Shown here piece after piece: positions 32,614-44,900 of a DNA stretch of 64,000 bases (the first letter of the stretch is position 1; the number at the start of each line of letters is the position of its first letter). The notes beneath the pieces were generated by a model. The model was not told the DNA's origin. It worked only from the letters and a program-made list of their open reading frames with translations, and ran no database searches. The translations under genes and the position numbers were made by a program. The DNA lies in NCBI RefSeq assembly GCF_902148845.1, contig NC_043754.1, positions 24,332,431 through 24,396,430 of the forward strand, read 5' to 3'. This stretch comes from Salarias fasciatus. Taxonomy: Eukaryota; Chordata; Actinopteri; Blenniiformes; Blenniidae.

Positions 32614-35600
32614 TTATTCGATGTACTGGGAGAGCCAGCGGAAGCCCTCGCCGTAGCCCTGCCTCTTCAAAACGCTGCACATGAACACCTCCAGTGGTCT
32701 CGTGTTCAGCTCCTTCATGGGGACGGTGCCCTGAGAGAGACACACACACACACACACACACACACAATGAAAAAGACTTTCAGTCTGATGTTTACTATTT
32801 ACATCAGGAATCTTTTATGAGCTCTATTTCGCTGAACAGACATTCGATTCAGGCTCTGCTGTATAAAAAAGTGAGAGCCACTGCAGCTCTGTTTTCGGAA
32901 CATGTTATAAGGAGTAGAACAGTCTCACCTTTCCTGTCGTCTGTCCATACAATCCAAATAGTTCCCTCAATCGCTCCTCACTGATGGCCTCTGGTCTGTC
33001 AATCTTGTTGCCCAGGATCAGGATAGGCACATTTCCGATGGTCTCGTCTGTCATTAACGCCTGGAAAGAGGTGAAAAGGTTTATTTTCTTTCAGACGATC
33101 ACAGAGGATTCTGGAACTCATCACCACAGCCATGACGTCCTCAGAGTTCTTTAAATCAGACATGCAGTGACACCTGAGTCTGTTAGTCCAAGATCTTTCC
33201 TCCTTATACTCATTCAAAATGTAGGCAGAAAATTAATTATCCGATTTCTTGTGTCCTGTGAGTCGTTCCACGGCTCGCCGTGTGGTGGAGCAGCTGAATC
33301 ACAAAACGCTAAACAGTAAAGACGAGCCTCCACTACTAATCCGCCGTTTCCATGGTGACGGCTAACCATCTTTTGAAGGTGTTGCTGCCAGTTAGAGCAG
33401 ATGGTTAAAAACAAAAGAAAATGCATATTGGTCCTGGTAGATGCCATCGTGTGTATATAGATCATGAATAATCAATTAAAACGGCTGTAGAAGTTCTTTG
33501 GACATTTCCATGTATTTTCAATCAGAAAGTTTCATTAAAATTGGCTTCACTGCAGTAATTTTCACGAGCAGTTGTTTTTGTGAAAATATGGACATTTTCA
33601 TCACAGTTACTCAAAGAAAAAGTTTAAACTTAAAGGTCATTATGGCACTAATTTACCGGTCCCGCTCAGGGCTGCATGTAGCAACTCAACCATCCTGATC
33701 TACTTCCTCAAAGAAGCACCAGGCTGTGGTCTTCACATGAACATCACAGGTAGAAAACAAAAAGAGGAATCACAAAATCTAGTTTTCAAATCTGCCTGTT
33801 TCATGCTTGTGGTATTTCAGTAAACACAAGCCCGAGTCGCATTTGAAGGAAGAACTCACCGGACCGAGCAACGATCAGGTACTTACATCAAGCTCTGCTT
33901 TTGATTCTGCCAATCTTATTCCGTCTGCACAATCCACAAGGAAGACGATGCCATTGATGGCAGGGAGGTAGTTTTTCCACACTCTGCGAGCTGCGCAAAA
34001 CAAAACAAACCAAAACAGTTTAGTTCAGTCTGATCACCCAGCTCATGTTGGACGACATCAATAAAAAAGCAAACATGCAGAAGACAAGCGCACCTTGTTG
34101 ATGGCCTCCAAGGTCAAAGGTGGTGAAAGTCATGCCAGCAATTGTCAGCTCTTCAGAGGCTGTGGGAGAAAAGGAGGACGACCTTGTGTTTAAAAGGACA
34201 CCTCTAGAGGTCATTAAAGAGTAAAAGCATCACCACATTGACAGTTACGTAATGATCAAGGTAGAACCCGCTCAACAGCGATCAGCGAGAACAAAATGCA
34301 AACATGTCCCCAGTTTGAGTGAAGCAGTACTGAGACCAACGTGTGGACGTGGACGTGTGCGTAATGTGACAGAAACATGGACTCACTTGGGTGTAAAGTT
34401 GGCACATGCTGTCCCAATCTGTCATCTTTGAGCATGTGCAGTAGTGTGGTTTTGCCAGCATTGTCCAGGCCAAGAAATACTAACTTGCCCGATTTCTTGT
34501 ACAGTCCTGGAAGGGAGTCAGAAGGATTTCAAAACACCGGCTTTGGACACTAAATGTCTTCAATTGCTGTGTCACATTGCACAAGCTTGTGAAAAAAAAA
34601 AACACACCGTTAAAGCATGAAGGTGACAACAGAGAGACTATTGCCAAGCTCAGACTTGTTCTCAAGAACTCACTGGCTGTTCTCACACTCAGGAAAACAT
34701 CAGTTCAGGATCACTGCATGCACAAACATGGTCATTTTACAGTTTTTTTTTTAATGTGCAAAAATAAATTCAAGCCAAATTAATTAACACCCTTGCGTTC
34801 TTTATTATTGGAATTTGTAAAAAGTAGTAAAAAAATTACTTAAGAGATAAGTAAACAGTCACATTAAAACTACGTTCTATTTGAAATGCAGACGGGTGAG
34901 CTTGATTTATTATTTTTCTTAAACAGGCCTTCAAAAAGCCTGACGGGGGAGAAAAAAAGACAAACAGAGCACAATGGCTCTTGCTTCAAGACGTTACACG
35001 GCTTTGTGTTAGCCGCGCTGAGTCAGCGAGGTGGTACCGACCGGGTTTGTTAAATTTTCTGACTGACTCGGTCGGACTGGACGTCGTCGTTATTCATGTC
35101 GGCACGATGCGACCAAACAGGGAGAACAGGACCGGCTGCTTCGAGCACGCCGCTGCGACGCAGAAACTGGAACAGAGCACTCTGGGGGGAAGAGCACCTG
35201 GTGCGCGCAGCACAGTTTTTCCACCGGATTTTAAATCGGACACTCGCGGGTAACTTCAAGGCAAAACTTGGTGTCGTGCTCACATAAACGTGCATGCAAA
35301 AATACAGCGAGCATGAAGCCCAACGAGCCACTTTCTGCTCCGATCGAACGGCTGGAAAGGACACTGAAGCTCTAAATGAGAAATTTCAAGGTTATCTGAA
35401 CTAGTCTTCCAGGTTTTGGTAGCATACTTATTTCATCGGGAACTAAACTGATCTGTGTGACGTGAGTTTTCTAAAAATGCTTGTGCACGTCAGGAGCCGA
35501 GCTGAACTGTGAGCAAACGGTAAACAGTCATCCCTGAGGAAGCAACTGCTACCACATCAGGGATGGATTTCTGAGCACAAAGCTCACTATTTAGCACAAC

Positions 35601-35865
35601 GCACGGGACAGATCGGCGGCTGGAGCTGCGAAAAGGAGTGACGCTCCGTTCACACAAAATCCACACAAGCTATCAGTTTTTTGGGAAAAAAAAAAATAAA
35701 AAAAATAACTACTTTCCAGTTCACACCAAAATAATGCCAACTGGGCTGAAGGTGTTGTTTTTACAGGTTTTAACTGATTCGATGGGCAGCTTATGACATT
35801 TACTCACCTAAAAACTGTAGTACGCCACTTAGACTGGCATAAAGCCAATCGAATACGAATGACAT
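32614..35865 (-). CDS. sar1b: Small GTPase Sar1b, COPII coat initiator (6 coding exons)
   Basis: Sar1 is the GTPase that, once loaded with GTP by Sec12, inserts into the ER membrane and recruits Sec23/Sec24 to start COPII vesicles. Coding exons on the minus strand, in order: 35808-35865, 34387-34506, 34094-34159, 33887-33990, 32929-33060, 32614-32730. All have GT/AG borders and matching phases and give 198 residues, the same as human SAR1B. Seen: the N-terminal amphipathic helix [13 protein letters not shown]-loop GLDNAGKT (32-39), DLGGH (75-79, His79 for GTP hydrolysis), NKID (134-137). [12 protein letters not shown] and RPLEVF favour SAR1B over SAR1A, as does the SEC24A neighbour. It ends in Glu where human has Asp. 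It is transcribed away from SEC24A. Confidence 0.96.
32740..32767. repeat. CA microsatellite in the last SAR1B intron
   Basis: About 13 CA units, beginning about 10 bases upstream (in transcript sense) of the last SAR1B exon, so it is part of or next to the polypyrimidine-like acceptor region. Confidence 0.9.
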
Positions 35866-35883
35866 ATCCGGAGCTGTTGAATC

Positions 35884-38710
35884 CTAAAAGGCAACAACAA
35901 AGAGGAGAAACAGGTCAGAAATTATGGAAGGTGTTTCTTTCAGCTGGGCTATCCACTGATACCATGCAGCTGCAATAAATTTAAGCATGCAACAAGGCCG
36001 TTAGCTTGAGTAACTTTCACCCTTAGTTCATTCAAAACGTTTTCCTCTTTTTTTGCATGTTAAATTCTGGGATTGCCCTACATGGAATTAGAAAACTGAG
36101 AATGATTTTGTCTATTCTGCACATTTAATGTCTAAACTATCAAAGTGGAAACTTTTCTTGTGTTTTTACACACAGCATAAAGAAAAATACTGAGGTTCAA
36201 CACTTGATAACATGTGGATACAGCATACATGGAAAGTCTCAGTGACAATAATCTGAGGTAATCTGCTATTTCAGATAATCAGAAATGTACAACCATTTCA
36301 ACTGTGGTGGTGCGTTATGGCATGACACTGATATCAAAATTTACAATCTACTGCTTTCAGGTCAAATATTTCAGTTGAATAGTGTCATTTTGTAGATTAC
36401 AGAACCGGGACACACTGGAAAGAGTCTCTAAAAACCTTTAGAAACAAACTCAAAATGACTGAAAGATATTATACAACAGTAAGCAGAGAGTATGATCGAT
36501 GCAATCCAATCACTGCAAAGCTCGGACTCGTGTCAGTTAGCAGGCAGCGTGCCTCCACCTATCAGGTAGAAACTTGCAATGCAACTGGTGATAAGGACGA
36601 GCGTCTGTCTCCAGCCAATGATTAGCCTGTGTCAGTAGGAGTCTTTGGACAGTGCGACAGAAGATTCAGAGCTCTGATTACAGACCGTCTGACAGGCAGC
36701 ATGAGCTGTAAGAGCTTTGCAAATCAACTCTAATCTCAGACTCCATGGACAAACTCGACAGTATTTCATTCAAAACAAAATGGATCTTGACACATGACTT
36801 GCTATTAGGGTGAAATCTACAGTTGTTTTACAGACGAGGATGCCTCGTGTTTTTAGCTTTATGAATGAAATTTGGAAAGCATGAAAATTCCTCATCGACT
36901 GTCTCTACACTCTGAATGCTTCACCCATCACCATATAAAAATTTGGTGCCAACTTCTAGCCCCACTTACGCAACATGCAAACAACTCCATGGTTAAAGTT
37001 TACGGTAGACAAAGGTCAAGAACATGCAAATAAAGAAAATACAGCTGAGTTACACGTCAGCTGCTTGGCTTAGACTCCTGTCATGACAGAGTGAGCTGGA
37101 AATAAAAGACTGACAGCTTCACACGTGTCGCTAAATGACAGCAAAACAGAGAGGGGCTGATGACAACTCCAGGTCAAAATGGTCTCACACAAGGATGTAT
37201 GTGACTCTAAAACACTGAAAACAGAAGCAGTGTGTGGAAATGAAATGTTTGTGTAACTTCAGCATGTTCTCAGGTCTGCTGGTGGCGTTTAAAGTGTGAG
37301 CTAAATGGTAAACAACAGTGAAAAACGAGGCCCATGCAGCTTATATTGACAGCATTGTTGCATGGGTTAGATATTTTCATAAACTCATTATTGTCACATG
37401 TGAACAGACAGAAATGAGAAGTGACATTTTGACAGATAGCAATCGCAAGCAAAATACGTCATCTGAATCAAGGCTTCCTGGTTTCACTCTACAGACCTCC
37501 TCGTGCTCACTGGGGTCATTGGACCAACAGCTTTTAGTAATTACCAGAGTTACAGCTGAGAGGACTTTCTGAAAAGCAGCCCTGAACTTCTGAGATGTAA
37601 TCCTTATCTAGTTCAAGTCATCAGTTTCTCTGTATGTCTTTAGAGTTTGTGTGAAAAGACATTCATTATCAAATATTTGTCAGATTATACGTTATTGACA
37701 CATAACAGTTTAAAGGGTGACTCACTGTTGAACTGATTATTTTCTATCAATTAGTATTTTGTTTATAACTGTGGCAATTAAGAACGCTGTGAATAACAAT
37801 ATGAAGGCTGGTTTCGTTATGTGTTGATATTAACTGAAAAAAACACTGGTGGTCAAACCAATAGATGTTATCTGCAATACATCTAATAGACCCAATCTTG
37901 GTTCAGATGTCCATTTGATTACAATATCTTGGAAATGTGTTCAAATAAATTCTGCATTGATCCAACTTAAGTTTTAAAGTGAGCTTCATTTTGTTGTTGT
38001 CCAACACCACGTTAGTATATAGTGATCAGAAGTGTTAAACGTATTTTTCTAAGAAAATCAGCAATAACTCAGTTTTTATCATCTTAAAACTAATATTCCC
38101 CAAAATCCTGAACGTGCTAACTCACGCAAACTAACACAAAATATAATTTTAACCCAATATTGTGGCTAGATTCAGATCACGAAGAGCAACATAGGAGAGG
38201 TCAGCTAACTCGAACCTTACAGGCTAATGTTACACTAACGAGCCGCCTGAGAGCGAGTTGGCATTAAAATAAAGTTAGCTTGGACCTAAATGTTAACTCA
38301 ATGACACATAAAACTGAGGATTAATATTTCGATTAAACCCAATTTTAAGAGGAATGGTGAGGCCAGCTGACGGCCAAGTTAGCGGGAAGCTACTAGCTAC
38401 GTGTCATATTCTAGACTTGGGCGACGTTGCATCGAGAGCTTGATGGCTACGTAGGCTAACTAGCACCAAGCCCCGCAAATTGTTCTAAAATACACAAAGG
38501 AGTCGTGGTGGTGCGAGGAATTCTACTCCCAAACGACACATACACGTAACATATTGTCAAGATGAAGTTCTATCTGACTCAAAGTGCACAGTTATCAAAC
38601 GAGTAGGCTAACTTGGCGTTAGCATTGCTAACCGCGCTAGCAGCCGGGATCGTTTGCTAGCACATAACAAGTGTTTTCTGATCAGAACAGATCGAGTGTC
38701 TCTGGATAAA
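35884..38710 (-). other. SAR1B first intron
   Basis: Transcribed but untranslated DNA between the 5' exon (donor at about 38716) and the first coding exon (acceptor TTTTAG next to 35883). No embedded gene, RNA or clear repeat was recognised. Confidence 0.6.
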
Positions 38711-38716
38711 ACTCAC

Positions 38717-38960
38717 CCGTTATTTATGTGTAGAATAATTCACAGCGTGCGGTTGCTCTAATTGTCATGTAAATGGGCCTGCCTGCGGACTGCCAGGTCT
38801 TCCTCTGCTCCTTCGTGTTTTGTTACTGAGCCACGACGCTGCAATGGCTGATCAGATCCTCCCCGAAACCCCGAGCCCCGGCCCGGCCCCGCTTCCTGCT
38901 TATGTGTCACATCAGCGCTCCGTCCGACCGACCGGGCGACCGGAGAGGAGACCACATCAC
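38717..38960 (-). promoter_or_regulatory. SAR1B 5' untranslated exon and promoter
   Basis: A minus-strand donor GTGAGT (plus-strand ACTCAC at 38711-38716) marks the end of a 5' untranslated exon whose start is probably near 38830-38900. The surrounding 38830-38960 is GC- and CpG-rich with ETS-like CTTCCTG words, as in housekeeping promoters. The exact transcription start is not visible. Confidence 0.55.
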
Positions 38961-39364
38961 ACCCAGCACAGCTCTGCTGCTGCTGCTGCCATCACAAAAC
39001 ACTGCAAACATTAGTGGGAGGTTAGTCCTACAAATATTTGTACGCAGAACTTTGGTAAATGTTGTGATTGTTTCAAAATCATGTCGAAATAAAGTTGAGT
39101 TGAACCTCTAACTGTTGCTTCCTACTGAGCTGTCACATGTTGAAAGAAAGTAATTATTTAAATCCTAATTGCACTTTGTCTCGTTGTAAAAAAAAAAAAG
39201 AAAAAGATTAAAAATTTATTTATTTTTTTGAGAAATGCTCTTCACTTTTTTCCTTTTTCCAGTTAATTGACCATTATGTTACTTCTGTTTCAGGATGCTT
39301 CCAGGAGGAAAAACAAAAAACATATTAAAAAATATATATATTATCTTTGAAATGTAAAGTATTT

Positions 39365-39625
39365 TGAACTCACAAGGGGCATGCAGTGGTGCAATGGTCG
39401 TGGGGCATTACAGGCTGTAGGCCGAAACAGAAGTGGGCCTGTCTGTGTAGAGTTTGCATGTTCTCCCTGTGTGTGACCCTAAATTTCCCAGAGGTCTGAG
39501 TGTGTGTGGCTGTCTGAGTGTTTGTTTTGGACTGGTGATTTGTCTGGGGTGTATTCTGCCCTCGACCTGAAGTGAGCAGTAACCATGCACATTATAAAGC
39601 AGTAAAGAAGATGGATGACCCCACA
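39365..39625. repeat. Decayed fish interspersed repeat (SINE-like)
   Basis: It contains the worn words of a very common fish repeat: AGTTTGCATGTTCTCCCTGT, CCCTAAATTTCCC, GACTGGTGATTTGTCTGGGG, TATTCTGCCC. The same family leaves traces at about 58960-59060 and 60445-60570. The original class is usually given as SINE-like; I cannot settle it. Confidence 0.55.
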
Positions 39626-40400
39626 CACCCTATTGTGACTTGTTCTTCAGTTGTCTCTGTGCTCTTGTGCTATACATTACTGCAAGTAAAACTTAAACTA
39701 GACTAAAAGACTTTTTTTTTCTGTTAATCTTTCTTAAGCTTCTATCAATTTTATACATTTAAAAGTTCTTCATATAGTTTTATTAATTGAAATCATCCAC
39801 TGGAAAGAAGAAAAAAAAGTCAGTACTGTCTGAACAAACCCTGTTTGGAAACATTGTCAAAGAACAGTTGTAAACTGATTTTCAGATGGATCAGAAAATC
39901 TACATTTGTTTGACCAAGGTATCTTACTTAATGTTGATTTTCACTTGTAATGTACAAAGTGATACAAGAGATACTTGACTTCTGAAAAACATTAAACTTT
40001 GTTGTTCATAAATTTAAACATCTACCTTCAGCTGTTTTAATTTCCATATCTTCTACACTGTATTATTGAAAAGGCAAAACAGCCCTGAAAATTGTAAGTA
40101 ATGTTATTAATCAATATTATGTAGGAATCACATTGAAAATACTGATGAAAGAGACCTTTTTCTTGAAAGCACAAGTGCAGTTAGGACAGATAAAGTCACA
40201 GACTAAACAAAAACATTTCACCGAAACCAGTCCTTAAAAGTATGAATGCTTGTTTTATGAATTACATTCTCATGTGAGTAATTTCCTATAGGCGAGGCAA
40301 AGCATGGCAAACAATAGCACAATTCAGATACAAGACAATTCAGTGTTTTACAAGGAAATAAAAGAAATACGTGAAATCAAGACAATGAAGAAATTCATAA
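39626..40400. other. Intergenic DNA between SAR1B and SEC24A
   Basis: AT-rich, no gene, RNA or repeat edge seen. Confidence 0.5.
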
Positions 40401-40409
40401 AAGGGTGAA

Positions 40410-40760
40410 TAAAGTAAAAACTTTATTAAAATGTATTTAAAAGATAAGAAAACTCTATTGTTTCGTGGAAACCCTGGGCCAACAATATTGTTTTCAGTCC
40501 TGATTTTAAAGAAGTGAGTGTATGAGCAGTCCTCAGGAAGTTTGTTTCATAAGTTTCATAATTTTGCATAGAAACAAAATTCTGCTTCAACTTGTTTCTT
40601 TTGACTCTGGAAACATTTAGTGATCCCGTTCCTGAGGACCTCAGGGGTCTGGATGTTTCATATTCTATGGGTAAATCTGAGATGTATTTAGGTTCGAGAC
40701 TATCCAAAACTTTATAGATAAAAGGTAAGATTTTGAAGTCTATCGACTGACATGTAGTGG
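40410..40760 (-). mobile_element. LINE fragment, reverse transcriptase C-terminus and tail
   Basis: The minus strand reads DSLEPKYISDLPIEYETSRP, LRSSGTGSLNVSRV and LTSLKSGLKTILL before an AATAAAG end. These are the last conserved words of the CR1/L2/Rex-like reverse transcriptase, as in the copy at 19.5-20.5 kb (there GLAPLYLSELL). 5' truncated and decayed. Confidence 0.75.
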
Positions 40761-40864
40761 TAGTGATTTAAGCTCATCTAATGTGTCATTTGTTGTTTAT
40801 CTGGAGGAGTAAAAACATCTGGGGTATACAATAACAATAAACTTGACTAAGAGAAGAATGAAAA

Positions 40865-41390
40865 AGCCCATTTACAGGAAGGGCCATTGTCTCCCTACTG
40901 AGAGCCTTCAGCATCTATCTCACTATGCTGAAGGTGTTCAATGAGTCTATGGTGGTGAGCGCTGTCCATGCTGGTACATGCGAGGACAGCAGACTGAGGG
41001 TGGTCAACACCAACAGCCTGGACACACTCATTAGAAAAGCCATTGACATGGTGGGGGTGGAGTGGAGTCTGTGCATGTTTTCTCAGAGAGGAGGATCCTG
41101 ACCAAACTCTTCAGGATGTCAAGGCTGACAGCAGGAGATCCTTCAGTCCTGTGGGCAGAGGACTCTATAACTCCTCCCTATGGTTTTTGCTGTGTTTTCT
41201 GTTAACTTTAATCCTTTCGGTGTCTATATTGGTCTCTGTAAAGCCTATACAAATTAATATTTAATTTTTCATTTTATCCTGTCCTATGGATATTTTACTT
41301 TCTTTTCTTGTTTTTTTTCTGTATGGGGTGATTCTTTGAAAGAATTTCACTCTGGGATTAATTCAAGCATTTCTATTCTAATTCTACTGG
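40865..41390 (+). mobile_element. LINE 3'-end relic (RTE- or Rex-like)
   Basis: The plus strand holds words of a LINE tail: a frame with RAFSIYLTMLKVFNE, later PVGRGLYNSS, and the ending TCACTCTGGGATTAATTCAA at about 41347. Fish RTE/Rex elements end with such a GGGATTAAT tail. Several frame breaks; dead. Confidence 0.5.
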
Positions 41391-41579
41391 TCATTTGTTT
41401 TTGAACCAATGTTTGAATTATTTGTATTTGCCTTTCTTTGTCGTCCCACCTGAAGCAGATAACAGTGTGTAAGTGCAACGTGTAATTTTCCCCTGCGATC
41501 GCAGTCTTGCAAATGACATGATATTGGAATAAATTAGTAAAAGCAGACGAAGGAGACTAGCCTCACTTGTTTCCAGTAC

Positions 41580-41940
41580 AGCGGGGAAAGCCGCGCACCG
41601 GAGGAAGTGCCACGTGTCCTTACTGCGCATGCCTGACGCTTTTGACGTCAGTTCGCTGGGTGATCCTGCTTCCGGTGTAAGGGGAGAAGTGTCTCACTCC
41701 TTTACTCCGACAAGGCCTGTCCACTCGCCGCGGGTAGCTTAGCGGGGTTTGGCCGTCAACCATGGCCTTGTGATTCCCACCGAATCTCTCTATTAACTTT
41801 GTTCGAGAACTTGGAGTCGGTCGTCGTAACGTGGCCGCTTCGCCACAGCCGCGGGTTTAAACGACCGGCCAGCTAGTTAGCACGCTAACGACGCAGCTAG
41901 CTTTAGCAGCGCTAAACTCGAGCCTGGTTTCTATTTCAAG
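41580..41940 (+). promoter_or_regulatory. SEC24A promoter and 5' untranslated region
   Basis: A CpG-rich stretch upstream of the SEC24A start codon. Seen sites: E-box CCACGTG (41610-41616), NRF1-like TGCGCATGC (41624-41632) and a full CRE TGACGTCA (41643-41650), all within 41 bases. The transcription start is probably just downstream (near 41680). CRE and CCACG-type sites are used by CREB3-family, ATF6 and XBP1 factors in ER-load responses; their use here is inference. Confidence 0.55.
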
Positions 41941-44900
41941 ATGTCAACAGCGGGGTTCAACTCCCAGAACGGGACGGGGACTGGGCAGGCGTACGCGAAT
42001 GGTGAGTAACTTTTAAATTAGGTGTAACGCGAAAGCGGCTAGGATTAGCAAGTGTTAATTCGCCCAGAGAAAGTGTCAGGCGAACTGTGTCGTGCTAATG
42101 GCTAGCTAGCTACCTGGCTTGCCTAGTAACGTTGTAACGTAGCTCTGAGCTGTCAGGTGTGGTTACGATAGGGTGACGGCGATTAATCTTGACCCGTGTT
42201 ACCCAACTTAGTTAAGACGTCCGAAATAGTTCCCGTTGTGAACGTACGCTCGCTTAAGATGTTCTGCTAAACTTAGCCAGTGTTTTTCTTCTTTTGGGTT
42301 GTCGAGGTGGCAGACCCAACAGGTTGGATCCATTGGTCCATGGATATCAGCCCAGGTTTGGGGCTGCACCCTTTGTCCTGGATCCTTTAAAATCTCGTTT
42401 TCGCATGTGATCCCTTACCCTTTCGATCCGCTCCGTTAGCTCCAGCTGTCCCTGCCTTGTATCAACATCCACTAAAGTTTAGTGTCTCTTGCCTCTGTCT
42501 TGTTTCAGAGTGTGTATGGTTAATGTCGTTTACAACATCGTCCGTGTGTTTATTGCTTCGATCTACTAGATTTGCTGCTCTCAGTTGTTTGCCATCATAC
42601 GACTTGCTGCACATGTGGCACTTTGGGACAGATCCAGGTAGTTCTCCTGCCTGTGATGTAATTGCTATGCTACAAAGCTATTTTTTGGTACGCAGTATTC
42701 CCAAGGACGTCTAAGATTAATATGAAATGTTCAGCCGATCTGGCAGAAGTGTGCTGAGTTCTGTGCTTTTTCTAATCAGTCCATGTGAAGGAGATATCTT
42801 GTAATGTGTAAACAATGCCTCCACTGTTTTTCTGAAGCTGTTGATAGGCACGTGTCTCTTTTTAATGAAAGTTGTTAACCTAAATTAACCCATAATTCTT
42901 TCTTAAGCCACTTTTGGGGCGGGGATCAATCTGTGGTAATAAACTATCACATTCAGTCAAAGGTTCCAAAATATGAGTTGTGGCAACAGTACTTCAAAAT
43001 GAATTCCTTAATGTGGTGATAATATGAAAATTCATGCAAATGCATCACTAAAGTGCAATGTTGCAAATCCTGCAAGGGCTGCATCTACAATAATAACATG
43101 TCATGTCCATGTCCATCAACTGTAAATACAGATGAAAGCAACAGGGGGCATACCTCCCATAGGACAGTCAGTCTGTCTCCTTTGATTTAAGTTTTTCCCA
43201 TGTATATATTGGACACACCCACTTAACGTGAGTGAGGCTAGTAGTCTTAATGAGCTTAACTGGAAAGGCAGCCCTGTGTGTTCATTTTCAACAATATTAG
43301 TTTTTGTTGGTTTGGGTTTCCACGTCTCTTGCTCTATATGGATGAGTGTTGTAACTGACTTGGGGGTTTAAGTTTGACAGTTTGCTCACAACAAGAAATG
43401 AGATTTGAGGTGGATTATGCTTCTTCTATCTTTACTCATTGACAAGCTATCACTAATCCCGTGAACACTGGCTTAGCTGTGCTTCGAGTTATGTAGTAGA
43501 GGGCTGAGTGGATAGCATTGGTTCATTTTGCGTGACTCGGTCAGATGCAAACAACAACACCTTGATTCAGCAGTTAAAGCCCTTCTACCAGTTTTATTTT
43601 TTAATACAATATTTATAAGTACATGAATATACCATGCATCACCTCTAAGGCCAATTACAATTATCCTCTTTTTAATATTTGGCTTTGTGTAAGGCTGTCA
43701 AGGGAGTCTTCATTGTGCAAAAATCTCTAGTGGCTCTTTTTTAGTGCTTTGTTCAATTGAGTAAGGTCAGATTTAGCTTGGAGCTCCTCACTCACTGTCA
43801 CTGACAGCTGATCATTAAATTAAATCTATGTAAAGAGATTAGACCCTGAGCCATGAGCAACCATTGGTCATTTGGTGAAACCATGTGGTTGTCCTTTGGT
43901 TTTGACAAAACTGCAGCAGTACCATTTATTTTTTCATAATTGCTTTAATTATAAAGTAAAATTTCTTTCCCTTTCAGATTGTGAACTTTATAACAACATT
44001 CAGATTAATAGTTGTAAGCATGTTTTAGTCATTGAGCCTTTGAACGTGAAATTACTCTTCCTTAATGTTGTATATAAGCTGTAGTCATGCATGGAAATGC
44101 TATAAACTGCAATTTTGAGAACCAAATCTGACATTAAATACATAAAATAGCGTTTCAGAATTTAAATAAATCAGTGAGATTACTTGAGCTGTGTGTGTAT
44201 GGTTGACTTTGTATGTGTTAAGTAACATTTTGGTCATGATATAGCTTAGAAAACTTGTTTCCCATCCTGTCACCAGGTCCATCACAGAATCCAGTTGCCC
44301 TCCAACAGCTTCCTGGAGTCAGCTATGGCACGAGCCACCAATCAGCCTACAATCCAATGCAGGCCAAAGCTCCCTCTGCCCCTGGCCCTGGACAGTATCC
44401 CCCTGGACCCTATCAGCCTGTCCCTCCAGTGAACTCCTATCAGCCAGGCCCCCCTCCGACCTCCTACCCATCTGCTGTAGGTCGTCCCCTGTTGTCTGCA
44501 CCTCCAGTAGGAGGTCCCCCCTCTCGTACCCCTCCACAGTCGGCAAGCCCCAGTCCTGGACCCAGACTGCCGCCAGCACAGGCCACGCCGCCTCCTCCTG
44601 CCGTGTCTTCAGGTAGCTACCCCCAGCAGCCCGGGGCTCCAGCGTGGCCGACCTCCCCACCGATCGGCCAGCCCCCTCCTCCCATGAGCATGCCTCCTCG
44701 AGGCCCCATAGCCAATCACGCGACTCCAGCTTCCAGCTTAGCAGGACCACCACCGCCGCCGTCATCAGCAGCTTATGGCTCCACAGCCCCTCCCCGTGTG
44801 TCCCACAGCGCCACCCAGCCCCCGGGCCCAGGGATGCCCCCCACCTCTCTTCATGGATACACTCAAGCAGGTAGGAATGTTCAGACTCCTCTGAGAGTTC

